A stretch of DNA of 45,275 bases from Microbacteriaceae bacterium. GTDB lineage: Bacteria > Actinomycetota > Actinomycetes > Actinomycetales > Microbacteriaceae. The DNA lies in NCBI GenBank assembly GCA_025464975.1, contig JAODMT010000003.1:1-45275 (forward strand), written 5' to 3'. Below the pieces are notes generated by a model. The model worked only from the letters and a program-made list of their open reading frames with translations. It had not been told where the DNA came from and did no database searches. The translations under genes and the position numbers were made by a program. Positions 9,045 to 17,104 of the stretch are shown here, piece after piece (position 1 is the first letter of the stretch; the number at the start of each line of letters is the position of its first letter).

Positions 9045-9458
9045 TCAGGCGCGCGTCTGCGCGATTCGTCCGAGCAGCCCGTTCACGAATCCGGCGGAGT
9101 CCTCGGTACTCAGCGACTTCGCCGCCTCGACGGCCTCGGAGATCGCGACGCCATCGGGAATCTCGTCGTTGAACAGGATCTCCCAGATACCGATGCGCAC
9201 GATCGCGCGGTCGGTGACGGGCATCCGGTTGATGGTCCAACCCTGGGCGTAGGTCTCGATGAGTTCGTCGATCTCGTCCCCGTGCTCACCGATGCCCTCA
9301 ACGATTTGTCTCGCGTAGGCCCAGGAGTTCGCGCGGTCGGGTTCATCCTGTGCGCGCTTCGCCTCCATTTCGATGGCGGCGTTGAGCGAGATCTCCCGGA
9401 GGTCCGCCCCATAGAGCAGGTCGATGGCGCGTTTGCGCGCCTTGGTGCGAGCGCCCAC
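9045..9458 (-). CDS. nusB: Transcription antitermination factor NusB
   Basis: NusB binds boxA RNA with S10 and supports antitermination of rRNA operons. The 137-residue all-helical protein begins MGARTKARKRAIDLLYGADL, the conserved NusB N-terminus, and contains the family segment DRAIVRIGIWEILFNDEIPDGVAISEAVEAAK. The GTG start shares one base with the efp stop (TAGTG), so translation is coupled to efp. Length and neighbours are normal for actinobacteria. Confidence 0.95.
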   Translation of the reverse strand: MGARTKARKRAIDLLYGADLREISLNAAIEMEAKRAQDEPDRANSWAYARQIVEGIGEHGDEIDELIETYAQGWTINRMPVTDRAIVRIGIWEILFNDEIPDGVAISEAVEAAKSLSTEDSAGFVNGLLGRIAQTRA

Positions 9459-10018
9459 TAGTTGACGCGGCCGAGGTAGCTGCCGTCGCGGGTGTCGACC
9501 TTGACCTTCGTACCCTGCTCGAGGAACAGCGGAACCTGGATCTGATAGCCGGTCTCGACGGTCGCCGGCTTCGTGCCACCCGTCGATCGGTCGCCCTGCA
9601 GGCCCGGCTCGGTGTACGTGATCTCGAGGACCACGGATGCCGGCAGCTCGACGTAGAGCGGGTCACCGTTGTGCAGCGCGATCGTCACATTCTGGTTCTC
9701 GAGCATGAAGTTGGCGGCGTCGCCAACCTGTGCCGCGCTCAGAGTGATCTGGTCGTAGTTGGATACGTCCATGAACACGTAGTTCTCGCCGTCGGCGTAC
9801 AGGTACTGGAAGTCCGAGCGGTCGACGGTCTCGGTCTCGATCTTGGCGCCAGCGTTGAAGGTGCGGTCGACGACCTTGCCGCTCATCACGTTCTTGACCT
9901 TGGTGCGCACGAAGGCGCCGCCCTTGCCTGGCTTGACGTGCTGGAAGTCGATCACGGTCCAGAGCTGGCCGTCCATGTTGAGAACGACGCCATTCCTGAT
10001 GTCAGCGGTAGAGGCCAT
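9458..10018 (-). CDS. efp: Translation elongation factor P
   Basis: EF-P relieves ribosome stalling at polyproline stretches. The 186-residue protein has the three beta-barrel domains: domain I with the conserved loop [14 protein letters not shown] (Lys32 at the tip), then [13 protein letters not shown], and the C-terminal [20 protein letters not shown] signature. The ATG at 10018 is chosen; the in-frame extension to 10081 has no family similarity. An AGGA sits about 10 bases upstream. It is the first gene of efp-nusB, 89 bases downstream of aroQ. No EpmA/YmfI-type modification gene is seen nearby. Confidence 0.96.
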   Translation of the reverse strand: MASTADIRNGVVLNMDGQLWTVIDFQHVKPGKGGAFVRTKVKNVMSGKVVDRTFNAGAKIETETVDRSDFQYLYADGENYVFMDVSNYDQITLSAAQVGDAANFMLENQNVTIALHNGDPLYVELPASVVLEITYTEPGLQGDRSTGGTKPATVETGYQIQVPLFLEQGTKVKVDTRDGSYLGRVN

Positions 10019-10107
10019 GACTAATGAATCCTGTTCGTGAGGTGAATTGTGCGCATCGAGGAGCGAGAGGCGACTCGGCATCGAAACCAGCGGCCAAGTC
10101 TACCGGC

Positions 10108-10548
10108 TCAGCCGAGCTGCCGATTGATCGCGTCGAGGGCCAGGAGGTAGGAGGTGAATCCGAAGCCGGCGATGACGCCGGTCGCGACCCCCGAAATCAC
10201 GCTGGTGTGGCGGAATTCCTCCCGGGTGTGCGGGTTGGAGAGGTGCACCTCAACGAGGATGAGCCCGGCCTTCGTCACCAGCGCCGCGGCGTCGCGAAGC
10301 GCGTACGAGTAGTGAGTGAATGCCGCCGGGTTCAGGATGACGGGACTTCCGGTGTCGACCGCCTCGTACAGCCAGCCGATGAGTTCGGCCTCGTCGTTGG
10401 TCTGCCGAACGTCGATCCGGTGGCCGGGCGGGGCCTCGGCTTCGAGCGCGACGGCGAGGTCCTCGAGAGTGCCGGTTCCGTAGACATCCGGCTCCCGACT
10501 GCCGAGTCGCCCGAGGTTCGGACCGTTCAAAACGAGGATGCTCACCAT
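10108..10548 (-). CDS. aroQ: 3-Dehydroquinate dehydratase, type II
   Basis: AroQ dehydrates 3-dehydroquinate to 3-dehydroshikimate in the shikimate pathway. The 146-residue protein starts MVSILVLNGPNLGRLG and has the catalytic Tyr23 (VYG), the NPAAFTHYS segment with Asn73, His102 in VHLSNPHTREEFRH, and the C-terminal GFGFTSYLLAL. This is the small dodecameric type II enzyme, unrelated to AroD. It sits between an SDR gene and efp, downstream of aroB, as in many actinobacteria. Confidence 0.96.
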   Translation of the reverse strand: MVSILVLNGPNLGRLGSREPDVYGTGTLEDLAVALEAEAPPGHRIDVRQTNDEAELIGWLYEAVDTGSPVILNPAAFTHYSYALRDAAALVTKAGLILVEVHLSNPHTREEFRHTSVISGVATGVIAGFGFTSYLLALDAINRQLG

Positions 10549-10597
10549 GGTTCTCGAGCCTAGCGCTCGACGAGGCGGCGCCAGTGGTCGTCTGCGG

Positions 10598-11386
10598 CTA
10601 TGGTGCGCCGAATCCGCCGTCCGACTTGATCAGCTGGCCGGTGATCCATTCGCCGTCGTCGGAGAGCAGGAATGACACGAGCGCCGCGGTGTCGCGCGGC
10701 GTGCCGAGCCGCCCGGCCGGAGTTGCCTCCCGCAGCGCCTCGCGCACCTCGTCGGCCATCCAGCCGGTGTCGACCGGGCCCGGATTCACGAGATTGGCGG
10801 TGATTCCGAGCGGCGCGAGTTCCCGCGCCGCGGCGAAGATCACGCGGTCGAGCGCTCCCTTGCTCGCCCCGTACGCGACCTCGTCGTGAATGGCGTCGCT
10901 CGTCAGGGCGACGATGCGGCCCCCATCGCCGGGCGCACCGTCGCCACCCGCACCGCCGCTGTCGAAGCGGCGCGCGAATTCGCGCACGAGCAGCCAGCTT
11001 CCGCGGGCGTTCACCGCGAGGTGCCGGTCGAAGCTCTCGACGGTCGTGGTCAGGATTCCGGCGTTGACGCTCTCGGCGTGGCTGAGCACCATGGCGCGCA
11101 CCGGGCCGAGAGTTTCCGCGGCGTCGAAGAGCACGGTCGCCGCGTCAACTGCGGCAAGGTCGACGTCGACCGCCACGGTGCGCGCGCCGAGCCCGCGCAG
11201 TTCGCGTTCGATCTCGCGCACGTCCGGCGCGGCCTTCGGCACGGCATTGACCCGTTCGTCGTAGGCGGCCGAATAGCCGAAGGCGATGTCCCAGCCGTCG
11301 CGGGCGAGTCGCCCGGCAATTCCATAGGCGATGCCGACCCGGCGGCCGAGACCGGTGACCAGGGCGACCGGGCGTTGGTTCGTCAT
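10598..11386 (-). CDS. SDR-family NAD(P)-dependent oxidoreductase
   Basis: This 262-residue short-chain dehydrogenase/reductase has the cofactor motif TGLGRRVG (11-18), a Ser163/Tyr172/Lys176 catalytic set in LTSDAIHDEVAYGASKGAL, and the LAPLGITANLVNPGPVDTGW C-terminal region. The substrate cannot be told from sequence; similar enzymes are annotated as 3-oxoacyl-ACP reductase-like. It interrupts the aroB-aroQ neighbourhood. The ATG is preceded by TAGGTT and 6 bases with no Shine-Dalgarno, so the mRNA may be leaderless with its own promoter. Confidence 0.88.
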   Translation of the reverse strand: MTNQRPVALVTGLGRRVGIAYGIAGRLARDGWDIAFGYSAAYDERVNAVPKAAPDVREIERELRGLGARTVAVDVDLAAVDAATVLFDAAETLGPVRAMVLSHAESVNAGILTTTVESFDRHLAVNARGSWLLVREFARRFDSGGAGGDGAPGDGGRIVALTSDAIHDEVAYGASKGALDRVIFAAARELAPLGITANLVNPGPVDTGWMADEVREALREATPAGRLGTPRDTAALVSFLLSDDGEWITGQLIKSDGGFGAP

Positions 11387-11392
11387 CCGAAG

Positions 11393-11398
11393 AACCTA
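11393..11398 (-). promoter_or_regulatory. Candidate leaderless -10 element for the SDR gene
   Basis: TAGGTT on the minus strand lies 6 bases before the ATG at 11386, a spacing that would start transcription at or next to the start codon. No Shine-Dalgarno is present between them. No clear -35 is visible. Confidence 0.35.
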
Positions 11399-11530
11399 GC
11401 AGCGCTCCATGTTTTACTGCGATGGGGGTTGCTCCGATGGCGGCGAATAGGATTCGTGCCATATTGCTGCTCGGCGCGAATTGTGTCCGGTGAAGCCGTT
11501 CCGGCGGGCCCGCTACCCCGGTGCCTACTC

Positions 11531-11607
11531 AAAACGCAGGAGATTCACCACTTGACGTGGCCATCCGCGCGGAAAACGGTGCGGCGGTGGTGATTCTCCT
11601 GCGTTTT
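11531..11607. repeat. Long inverted repeat, 20 of 21 arm bases complementary
   Basis: The left arm at 11531-11551 begins AAAACGCAGGAGA and the right arm at 11587-11607 ends CTCCTGCGTTTT. One arm position mismatches and the loop is 35 bases. The arms are flanked by A4 on one side and T4 on the other, so RNA from either strand would form a hairpin ending in a short U-tract. It could end the aroC-aroK-aroB transcript, or be a mobile palindromic repeat. Confidence 0.7.
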
Positions 11608-11677
11608 CGGTGACTCACGGCCGTTACGGCGATGCACTGCCGTTTCGGCACGGCGGAGCCGGTGTGGCCAAGTACGG

Positions 11678-12751
11678 TTAGGCGCCGATCTCCTGGTACG
11701 CGGCGAAGAGCAGACTCTCGTCCGGGCCGGTCAGCACGGTCGGCCGGGCGATGTCATCGAGCACGATGAAACGCAGCATGCTCCCCCGCGCCTTCTTGTC
11801 TCGCTTCATCACCGAGAGCAGGGTCTGCCAGCGCCCGACCGGGTAGGAAACGGGAAGCTGCAGCGAGGTCAGGATGCTGCGGTGCCGGTCGACTACGTCG
11901 TCGGAGAGCCGGCCGGTGAGCCGCGCAAGTTCCGCGGCGTAGACCATCCCGATCGCGACCGCCGCGCCGTGCCGCCACTGGAACCGCTCGGCGTATTCGA
12001 CCGCGTGCCCGAGGGTGTGCCCGTAGTTGAGGATCTCCCGAACGCCGAGCTCGGTGAAGTCCTCGCCGACCACCCTGGCCTTTATGCCGATCGAGAGTTC
12101 GACCACGCGGCGGAACTCGTCGCTTCTCGGGTCCGTGGCCGTGTCGACGCCGCGCTCGATGATGTCGAGAATCTCAGGCTCGGCGATGAACCCGTACTTG
12201 ACCACCTCACCGAAACTCGCGAGGATCTCCATCTGGCTGAGTCCCTCGAGGGTGTCGAGATCGACGACGACACCGCCGGGGGCGTGGAACGCCCCGACGA
12301 GGTTCTTGCCCTCGTTGGTGTTGATCCCGGTCTTGCCGCCGATCGAGGCGTCAACCATGCCGAGCAGAGTGGTCGGCACGTTGATCAGACGGATGCCTCG
12401 CAGCCAGGTCGCCGCGACGAAGCCGGCGAGGTCGGTCACCGCGCCGCCGCCGAAGCCGATCACGACGTCGGTTCGGGTGAAGTCGGCCTGCCCGAGCACC
12501 TGCCAGCAGAACGCCGCGACCTCGACCCGCTTGCCGGTCTCGGCATCCGGGATTTCGGCGAGCAGCACCTCGAAGTCCGAGGAGAGCGACTCGCGCAGCG
12601 CCTCGGCGCGCGCGCCGAGGCTCGCCGGGTGCACGATGAGCACTTTGCGGGCTTTCGATCCGATCAGTTCCGGAAGCGATCCGAGGATGTCGCGGCCGAC
12701 GAGCACGTCGTATGGCTGCCGCCCGGGAACGGTGATGGTCGTCGTGCTCAT
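11678..12751 (-). CDS. aroB: 3-Dehydroquinate synthase
   Basis: AroB converts DAHP to 3-dehydroquinate using NAD and a divalent metal. The 357-residue protein has the NAD-binding GFGGGAVTDLAGFVAATWLRG region, the VPTTLLGMVDASIGGKTGIN active-site segment, and metal ligands in the GHTLGHAVEY and WRHGAAVAIGM motifs. The ATG overlaps the aroK stop as ATGA. It is the last gene of the aroC-aroK-aroB run and is followed by the long inverted repeat. Confidence 0.97.
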   Translation of the reverse strand: MSTTTITVPGRQPYDVLVGRDILGSLPELIGSKARKVLIVHPASLGARAEALRESLSSDFEVLLAEIPDAETGKRVEVAAFCWQVLGQADFTRTDVVIGFGGGAVTDLAGFVAATWLRGIRLINVPTTLLGMVDASIGGKTGINTNEGKNLVGAFHAPGGVVVDLDTLEGLSQMEILASFGEVVKYGFIAEPEILDIIERGVDTATDPRSDEFRRVVELSIGIKARVVGEDFTELGVREILNYGHTLGHAVEYAERFQWRHGAAVAIGMVYAAELARLTGRLSDDVVDRHRSILTSLQLPVSYPVGRWQTLLSVMKRDKKARGSMLRFIVLDDIARPTVLTGPDESLLFAAYQEIGA

Positions 12752-13272
12752 TCGGTGCCCTCCGCGGGTGTCTCTTCGGTGATCCAGGCCGCCAGTTCGT
12801 CGGCGACATGATCGATTGGTCGATTGGAGGTGTCCCAGGCCCGCGTTGCCAGTCGTTCGTAGATCTCACGCCGACCCTCGACGAGTTTCGACCAGCCTTC
12901 GATGCCGCTCACGAGCGGCCGACTCGACCCGAGGATACGCGAGGCCACCGCCTCCTCGCTCACCGTGATGAGGGCCACCCGGAGTGACGCCAGGTCACGC
13001 TGGGTGTCGAGATTGACTATCGCACCGCCGCCGAGCGCGACGACCGCGCGCTCGGCAAGGGCACGGCTGACCTCGGCGCGTTCGAGTTCGCGGTAGTGGG
13101 CCTCGCCGTACGACCGGAAGATCTCGGGGATGGCGCCGTACCGGGCCACGATCCGGCGATCGGTGTCGACGAACGGAACCTTGAGCAGCCTGGCGACGCG
13201 CTTACCCAGCCGGGTCTTTCCCGCCGCCGGTGGTCCAATCAGAACGAGGTACGGCTGCGCCTCGGTGGTCAT
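12748..13272 (-). CDS. aroK: Shikimate kinase
   Basis: AroK phosphorylates shikimate with ATP. The 174-residue P-loop kinase has Walker A GPPAAGKT (13-20), the shikimate-binding aspartates in FVDTDRRI (Asp36, Asp38), the YRELERAEV segment and the GGGAIV loop, then RPLV near the lid. The ATG at 13272 overlaps the aroC stop as ATGA; the in-frame extension to 13455 is aroC shadow. Length is normal. Confidence 0.95.
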   Translation of the reverse strand: MTTEAQPYLVLIGPPAAGKTRLGKRVARLLKVPFVDTDRRIVARYGAIPEIFRSYGEAHYRELERAEVSRALAERAVVALGGGAIVNLDTQRDLASLRVALITVSEEAVASRILGSSRPLVSGIEGWSKLVEGRREIYERLATRAWDTSNRPIDHVADELAAWITEETPAEGTE

Positions 13273-14483
13273 GTGCCGAGCTGCGGGTCGGACGCAGGCG
13301 AAGTCGCGAGGTTGGCCGGGATGGCATCGAGGTAGCCGCGGAGGTTGCGGCTCGTCTCGGTGAGCGAGTCTCCGCCGAATTTCTCGAGCACCGCGTTCGC
13401 GAGCACGAGAGCGACCATCGCCTCGGCGACGACTCCGGCGGCGGGAACGGCGCACACGTCGGAGCGTTGATGGTGCGCCTCGGCAACCGCCGAGCTCGCG
13501 ACATCCACCGTGCGCAGGGCGCGCGGAACGGTCGAAATCGGTTTCATCGCGGCCCGCACCCGCAGGACTGTTCCCGTGCTCATTCCGCCCTCCGTGCCCC
13601 CGGCACGGTCTGAGGAGCGGGTGATTCCGGCCTCGGTCTGGAACAGCTCGTCGTGCGCCTCCGACCCGCGACGGGTCGCGGTGGTGAAGCCGTCCCCGAC
13701 CTCGACGCCCTTGATCGCCTGGATGCCCATGAGCGCCCCGGCGAGCTGGGAGTCGAGTCGACGGTCCCAGTGCGTGTACGAGCCGAGCCCCGGTGGAACA
13801 CCGTAGGCGAGCACCTCAACGACCCCGCCGAGGGTGTCGCCGTCCTCGTGAGCCGCGTCTACCTCGGCGACCATGAGCCGGGAGGTCGCCTCATGGAAGC
13901 AACGAAGCGGGTCGGCGTCGAGAGCCGCGACATCCGCGATCCGGGGCAGGGCGGAGCCATCGGGAACGCGCGCCCCGCCGATCGAGAGGGTGTGCGACAC
14001 GAGATGGATGCCGAGCTCGGCCAGGAAGGATCGGGCGACGGCACCGAGGGCGACGCGTGCCGCGGTCTCCCGGGCGCTCGCTCGCTCGAGCACGTTGCGC
14101 GCCTCGTCGAAACCATACTTCTGCATGCCGACGAGGTCGGCGTGCCCAGGCCGTGGTCTCGTCAGGGGCGCCCCTCTCCCCTTCGGTAGCGACTCGAGGT
14201 CGACCGGTTCGGCGCTCATCACGTCAACCCAGCGTGGCCACTCGGTGTTGCCGATGCGGAGCGCGATCGGGCTGCCCATGGTGAGGCCGAAGCGCACGCC
14301 GCCGCTGATGGTCAGCGCGTCCTGTTCGAATTTCTGCCGGGCCCCGCGACCGTATCCGAGCGTGCGGCGGTGCAGATCGGCCTGGATCGCGGCCATCGAG
14401 ACGGGCACGCCTGCCGGCAATCCCTCGAGGATCGCGACCAGTTCCGGTCCGTGTGATTCTCCTGCGGTCAACCATCGAAGCAT
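13269..14483 (-). CDS. aroC: Chorismate synthase
   Basis: AroC makes chorismate from EPSP using reduced FMN. The 404-residue protein has the N-terminal signature [19 protein letters not shown], the [19 protein letters not shown] and [21 protein letters not shown] segments, and the C-terminal [18 protein letters not shown]. The ATG is preceded by GGAGGA about 10 bases upstream, so it can be translated independently. It begins the overlapping aroC-aroK-aroB run, 31 bases after aroE. Confidence 0.97.
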   Translation of the reverse strand: MLRWLTAGESHGPELVAILEGLPAGVPVSMAAIQADLHRRTLGYGRGARQKFEQDALTISGGVRFGLTMGSPIALRIGNTEWPRWVDVMSAEPVDLESLPKGRGAPLTRPRPGHADLVGMQKYGFDEARNVLERASARETAARVALGAVARSFLAELGIHLVSHTLSIGGARVPDGSALPRIADVAALDADPLRCFHEATSRLMVAEVDAAHEDGDTLGGVVEVLAYGVPPGLGSYTHWDRRLDSQLAGALMGIQAIKGVEVGDGFTTATRRGSEAHDELFQTEAGITRSSDRAGGTEGGMSTGTVLRVRAAMKPISTVPRALRTVDVASSAVAEAHHQRSDVCAVPAAGVVAEAMVALVLANAVLEKFGGDSLTETSRNLRGYLDAIPANLATSPASDPQLGT

Positions 14484-14514
14484 AAGAAGAATCCTCCCAC
14501 AGGCAACGCCCGAG

Positions 14515-15354
14515 TCAGTTCGGGAGGCCCACAGCTCGCCTCATCGCCGCGAGCACGCTGCCCTCCGCCGGGAGGGCTCGCAGCGGGTCGCCGCCCACGA
14601 AGATTCGTACCTGAACGAGTGCCTGGTTCACCAGCATTTCGATGCCGGGCACGACCGTTCCCCCTGCCTCGAGCCAGTCCGCGGCGAGCGGAGAGGGCCA
14701 CGGGTCATACGCCACGTCGAGCAGCGCCGCGGACGATCTCATCTTGGCGCTGAAGCGGTACTTGTGCTCGGCACCGCCCGGGAGGGTGCTGACCACCACA
14801 TCCGGCACTATCCCGTCTTCGATGCCGTGGGGGTCTGCACCCTGAACGTCGACGCCGAGGACCTCGCCGATCTCGATGAGCCGCAGGATGTTGCCTGGTG
14901 AGCGACCGGACACGACGACGCGGCGGGCTCCGAGCTGAGCGAGGGAAACGAGTGCGGAGGCCGCGGTCGCCCCCGCGCCGAGGATTCGCGCTATCGAGAC
15001 CGAGCGCACCCCGGCGAAGAGGAAAGAATTGGTGATTCCGACGACGTCGGTGTTGAATCCGCGCAGTGTCCGGTGCTCCGCGTCGGAGGCAAAGAGCACG
15101 GTGTTCGCCACGCCGGTCAGCGTGGCGTAGTTGTCCACCGCATCGAGGAGGGGCATCACATCGCGCTTGAGCGGCATGGTGAGCGAAAGGCCGCGCCAGT
15201 CCGGCGTACGCGACGCGATGAAGTCGGTAAGCCCGTCGGCCGCCATCTCGATCGGCTCATACTCCCAGTCGAGGCCGAGCACTCCGTACGCCGCCCGATG
15301 CAGCGCCGGAGACTGAGAGTGCGCGATTGGCGAACCAAGCACGGCGAGCTTCAC
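14515..15354 (-). CDS. aroE: Shikimate dehydrogenase
   Basis: AroE reduces 3-dehydroshikimate to shikimate. The protein from the GTG at 15354 has 279 residues: the substrate-binding [19 protein letters not shown] (Ser13, Ser15), Lys63 in SLTMPLKRD, Asn84, Asp103 in GFNTDVVG, and a Rossmann domain with [14 protein letters not shown] chose 15354 over the GTG nine bases upstream because GGGAGG sits 9 bases before it, whereas it would touch the earlier GTG directly. The chosen GTG shares a base with the mltG stop (TAGTG), the same arrangement as efp-nusB. Confidence 0.93.
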   Translation of the reverse strand: MKLAVLGSPIAHSQSPALHRAAYGVLGLDWEYEPIEMAADGLTDFIASRTPDWRGLSLTMPLKRDVMPLLDAVDNYATLTGVANTVLFASDAEHRTLRGFNTDVVGITNSFLFAGVRSVSIARILGAGATAASALVSLAQLGARRVVVSGRSPGNILRLIEIGEVLGVDVQGADPHGIEDGIVPDVVVSTLPGGAEHKYRFSAKMRSSAALLDVAYDPWPSPLAADWLEAGGTVVPGIEMLVNQALVQVRIFVGGDPLRALPAEGSVLAAMRRAVGLPN

Positions 15355-16637
15355 TAGTTGCACCCTCCCGGGTTCGCCTTGAGCCAGGCCGCGAGCTGGG
15401 CGGTGGCCGCCTGCTGCTGCGCGAACGTGTCCGAGAAGGCGGTTTCGCCGGTCGAGCAGTTGACGACGACGAAGTACAGCCAGGACCCGTCGGCCGGGTG
15501 CAAGGTTGCGTTGATCGCGGCCGCCCCCGGGTTGGAAATCGGTCCGATCGGCAGCCCGGGATTCGCGTAGGTGTTGTACGGGTTGCTCGCGTCTGCGCGC
15601 TGCGCCGCCGTCGTGTTGATCGAGGTCGATCCGGCTCCGTAGCTCACCGTCGCATCCGATTGCAGGTGCATCCCCTGCGCGAGCCGGTTGTCCCAGACCC
15701 GAGCGACCTTCAAAAAGTCCGCGGTCGATCCGCCCTCCTTCTGGGTGAGTGCGGCGAGGGTGAGAACATGGTGCCGGTCGGCCGGAGCGACGCCCGCGGC
15801 ATCCAGTTGTTTGAACATCTCGGTGACGAACGTCTGCAGAATCTGGTGCGCGGTCAGCCCGGGGTCCAGCGAGTAGGTTGCCGGGAACAGGTAGCCCTCG
15901 AGGCTCGGTGCCTCGGCCGGCAGCCCGTACGACTTATAGTCGGCCGCCGCGGCCTCAAGCTGAGCCTGACTGACCCCCGTGCTCTGGCTGACCTTCGCCA
16001 GAATCTGGATGATGCCCTTGACCGTCGTCCCCTCGGGGATAGTGACCCGGGTCGACACTTTGCTCTTCGGGTCGAGCAGTTTCGCGAGGGCATTCTTCGC
16101 GCTCATGTGTTTCGCAAGTTGGTAGCTACCCGGTTGGAAGGTGACCGGCGGATTCTTGGTGAGCAGGAGTTTGTAGAACGCGGCCGATGTCTTGGTCACA
16201 CCGTCGGCGGCCAGGGTCTTCGCAACGTCAGCGCCGGTCTGGCCATTGGTGATCGTCACAACCACCTTCCCGGTCCCAGAGCCCGTGTAGTCGATTGGCG
16301 CCGCAATGCCGAGCACTTGCTTGATCTGCGGCTGGAAGTTGACCCAGACCGCCGTCGCAGCGCCGCCGAGCACGACGATTACGGCGAGGAGTACCCACAA
16401 CCAGGTGAGTCTGCGCCTTCGCCGTCTGTTCGGCGGGAGCCCATGGTCGTCGAACTGGTCCATGGTCGACCGGCGACCGTCTGCCCTGCGCCTTCCGTCG
16501 TCGCGGTGGTGTTGCGGCAGCGCGCGAGCCTCCCGACGAGTCCGAGGCGTCGACTCTGCCCCTGCCGGTGAGTCGCTCGACCCGCTGGTCGGGGGTTGGG
16601 AGGAGAACAGATCTTCCCAGCTTGGCTCGTCTGCCAC
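15354..16637 (-). CDS. mltG: Endolytic murein transglycosylase
   Basis: MltG cleaves nascent peptidoglycan strands at the membrane. The 427-residue protein has a long, charged cytoplasmic N-terminus, one membrane segment at about 78-99, and an extracytoplasmic YceG domain. EGYLFPATY is at 247-255, the predicted catalytic Glu301 is in LTLAALTQKEGG, and the late signature LPIGPISNPG...AAINATLHPA is also present. The GTG start lies two bases after the ruvX stop. The ruvX-mltG-aroE order is conserved in actinobacteria. Confidence 0.94.
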   Translation of the reverse strand: MADEPSWEDLFSSQPPTSGSSDSPAGAESTPRTRREARALPQHHRDDGRRRADGRRSTMDQFDDHGLPPNRRRRRRLTWLWVLLAVIVVLGGAATAVWVNFQPQIKQVLGIAAPIDYTGSGTGKVVVTITNGQTGADVAKTLAADGVTKTSAAFYKLLLTKNPPVTFQPGSYQLAKHMSAKNALAKLLDPKSKVSTRVTIPEGTTVKGIIQILAKVSQSTGVSQAQLEAAAADYKSYGLPAEAPSLEGYLFPATYSLDPGLTAHQILQTFVTEMFKQLDAAGVAPADRHHVLTLAALTQKEGGSTADFLKVARVWDNRLAQGMHLQSDATVSYGAGSTSINTTAAQRADASNPYNTYANPGLPIGPISNPGAAAINATLHPADGSWLYFVVVNCSTGETAFSDTFAQQQAATAQLAAWLKANPGGCN

Positions 16638-16639
16638 CG

Positions 16640-17101
16640 TTATCGTCTTTCGTCCGGTTCGACCACGACACCAGGCGGAATTCCGCGCGAGCGTTCGAGG
16701 TCAAGGGCGTGCTGCAGAATTATAACCGCGGCGACTTGGTCCACGACGGGACGCGACCGCTTGGAGTTGCGGCCGGATGCCTGCAGCGCGCGCGTCGCCG
16801 AGACGGTCGAGAGCCGCTCGTCGACCATCCTCACGGGGAGGGTCGAGGCGGCGGCCAATCGGCTGGCAAACTCGCGGGCGTCCCCCGTCGACGCGGAGTC
16901 CTGCCCGGAGAGGGACAGCGGAAGCCCGACGATGATCTCGGTCGCCGATCGCTCATCCGCCTCACGCAGAATGAACTCAACGTCGCCGTTGCCTCGCGGT
17001 ACGGTCGCGACCGGCGTCGCGAGCAGTCCGTCCTGGTCACTCGACGCCAGACCGATCCGCACTTTGCCGACATCGATCCCAAGCCGAACACCCCGACGCA
17101 T
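16640..17101 (-). CDS. ruvX: Putative pre-16S rRNA nuclease RuvX/YqgF (Holliday junction resolvase-like)
   Basis: The 153-residue RNase H-fold protein has the first acidic residue Asp10 in RLGIDVGKVRIGLASSD, the VGLPLSLSG strand, Glu in MVDERLSTV and the late Asp in VVDQVAAVIIL. E. coli YqgF is a 16S rRNA 5'-end nuclease and the family is also annotated as a putative resolvase; which applies here is not settled by sequence. The gene follows alaS by 3 bases and precedes mltG by 2, so the three are one operon. Confidence 0.93.
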   Translation of the reverse strand: MRRGVRLGIDVGKVRIGLASSDQDGLLATPVATVPRGNGDVEFILREADERSATEIIVGLPLSLSGQDSASTGDAREFASRLAAASTLPVRMVDERLSTVSATRALQASGRNSKRSRPVVDQVAAVIILQHALDLERSRGIPPGVVVEPDERR

Positions 17102-17104
17102 GCG

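Larger units (their letters stand above)
11387..11677. other. Intergenic region between aroB and the SDR gene (291 bp)
   Basis: No convincing gene is present in either orientation; the short frames have poor starts and odd composition. The region holds the SDR promoter candidate at its left end and a long inverted repeat (11531-11607) in the middle. The remainder shows no feature I recognise. Confidence 0.6.
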
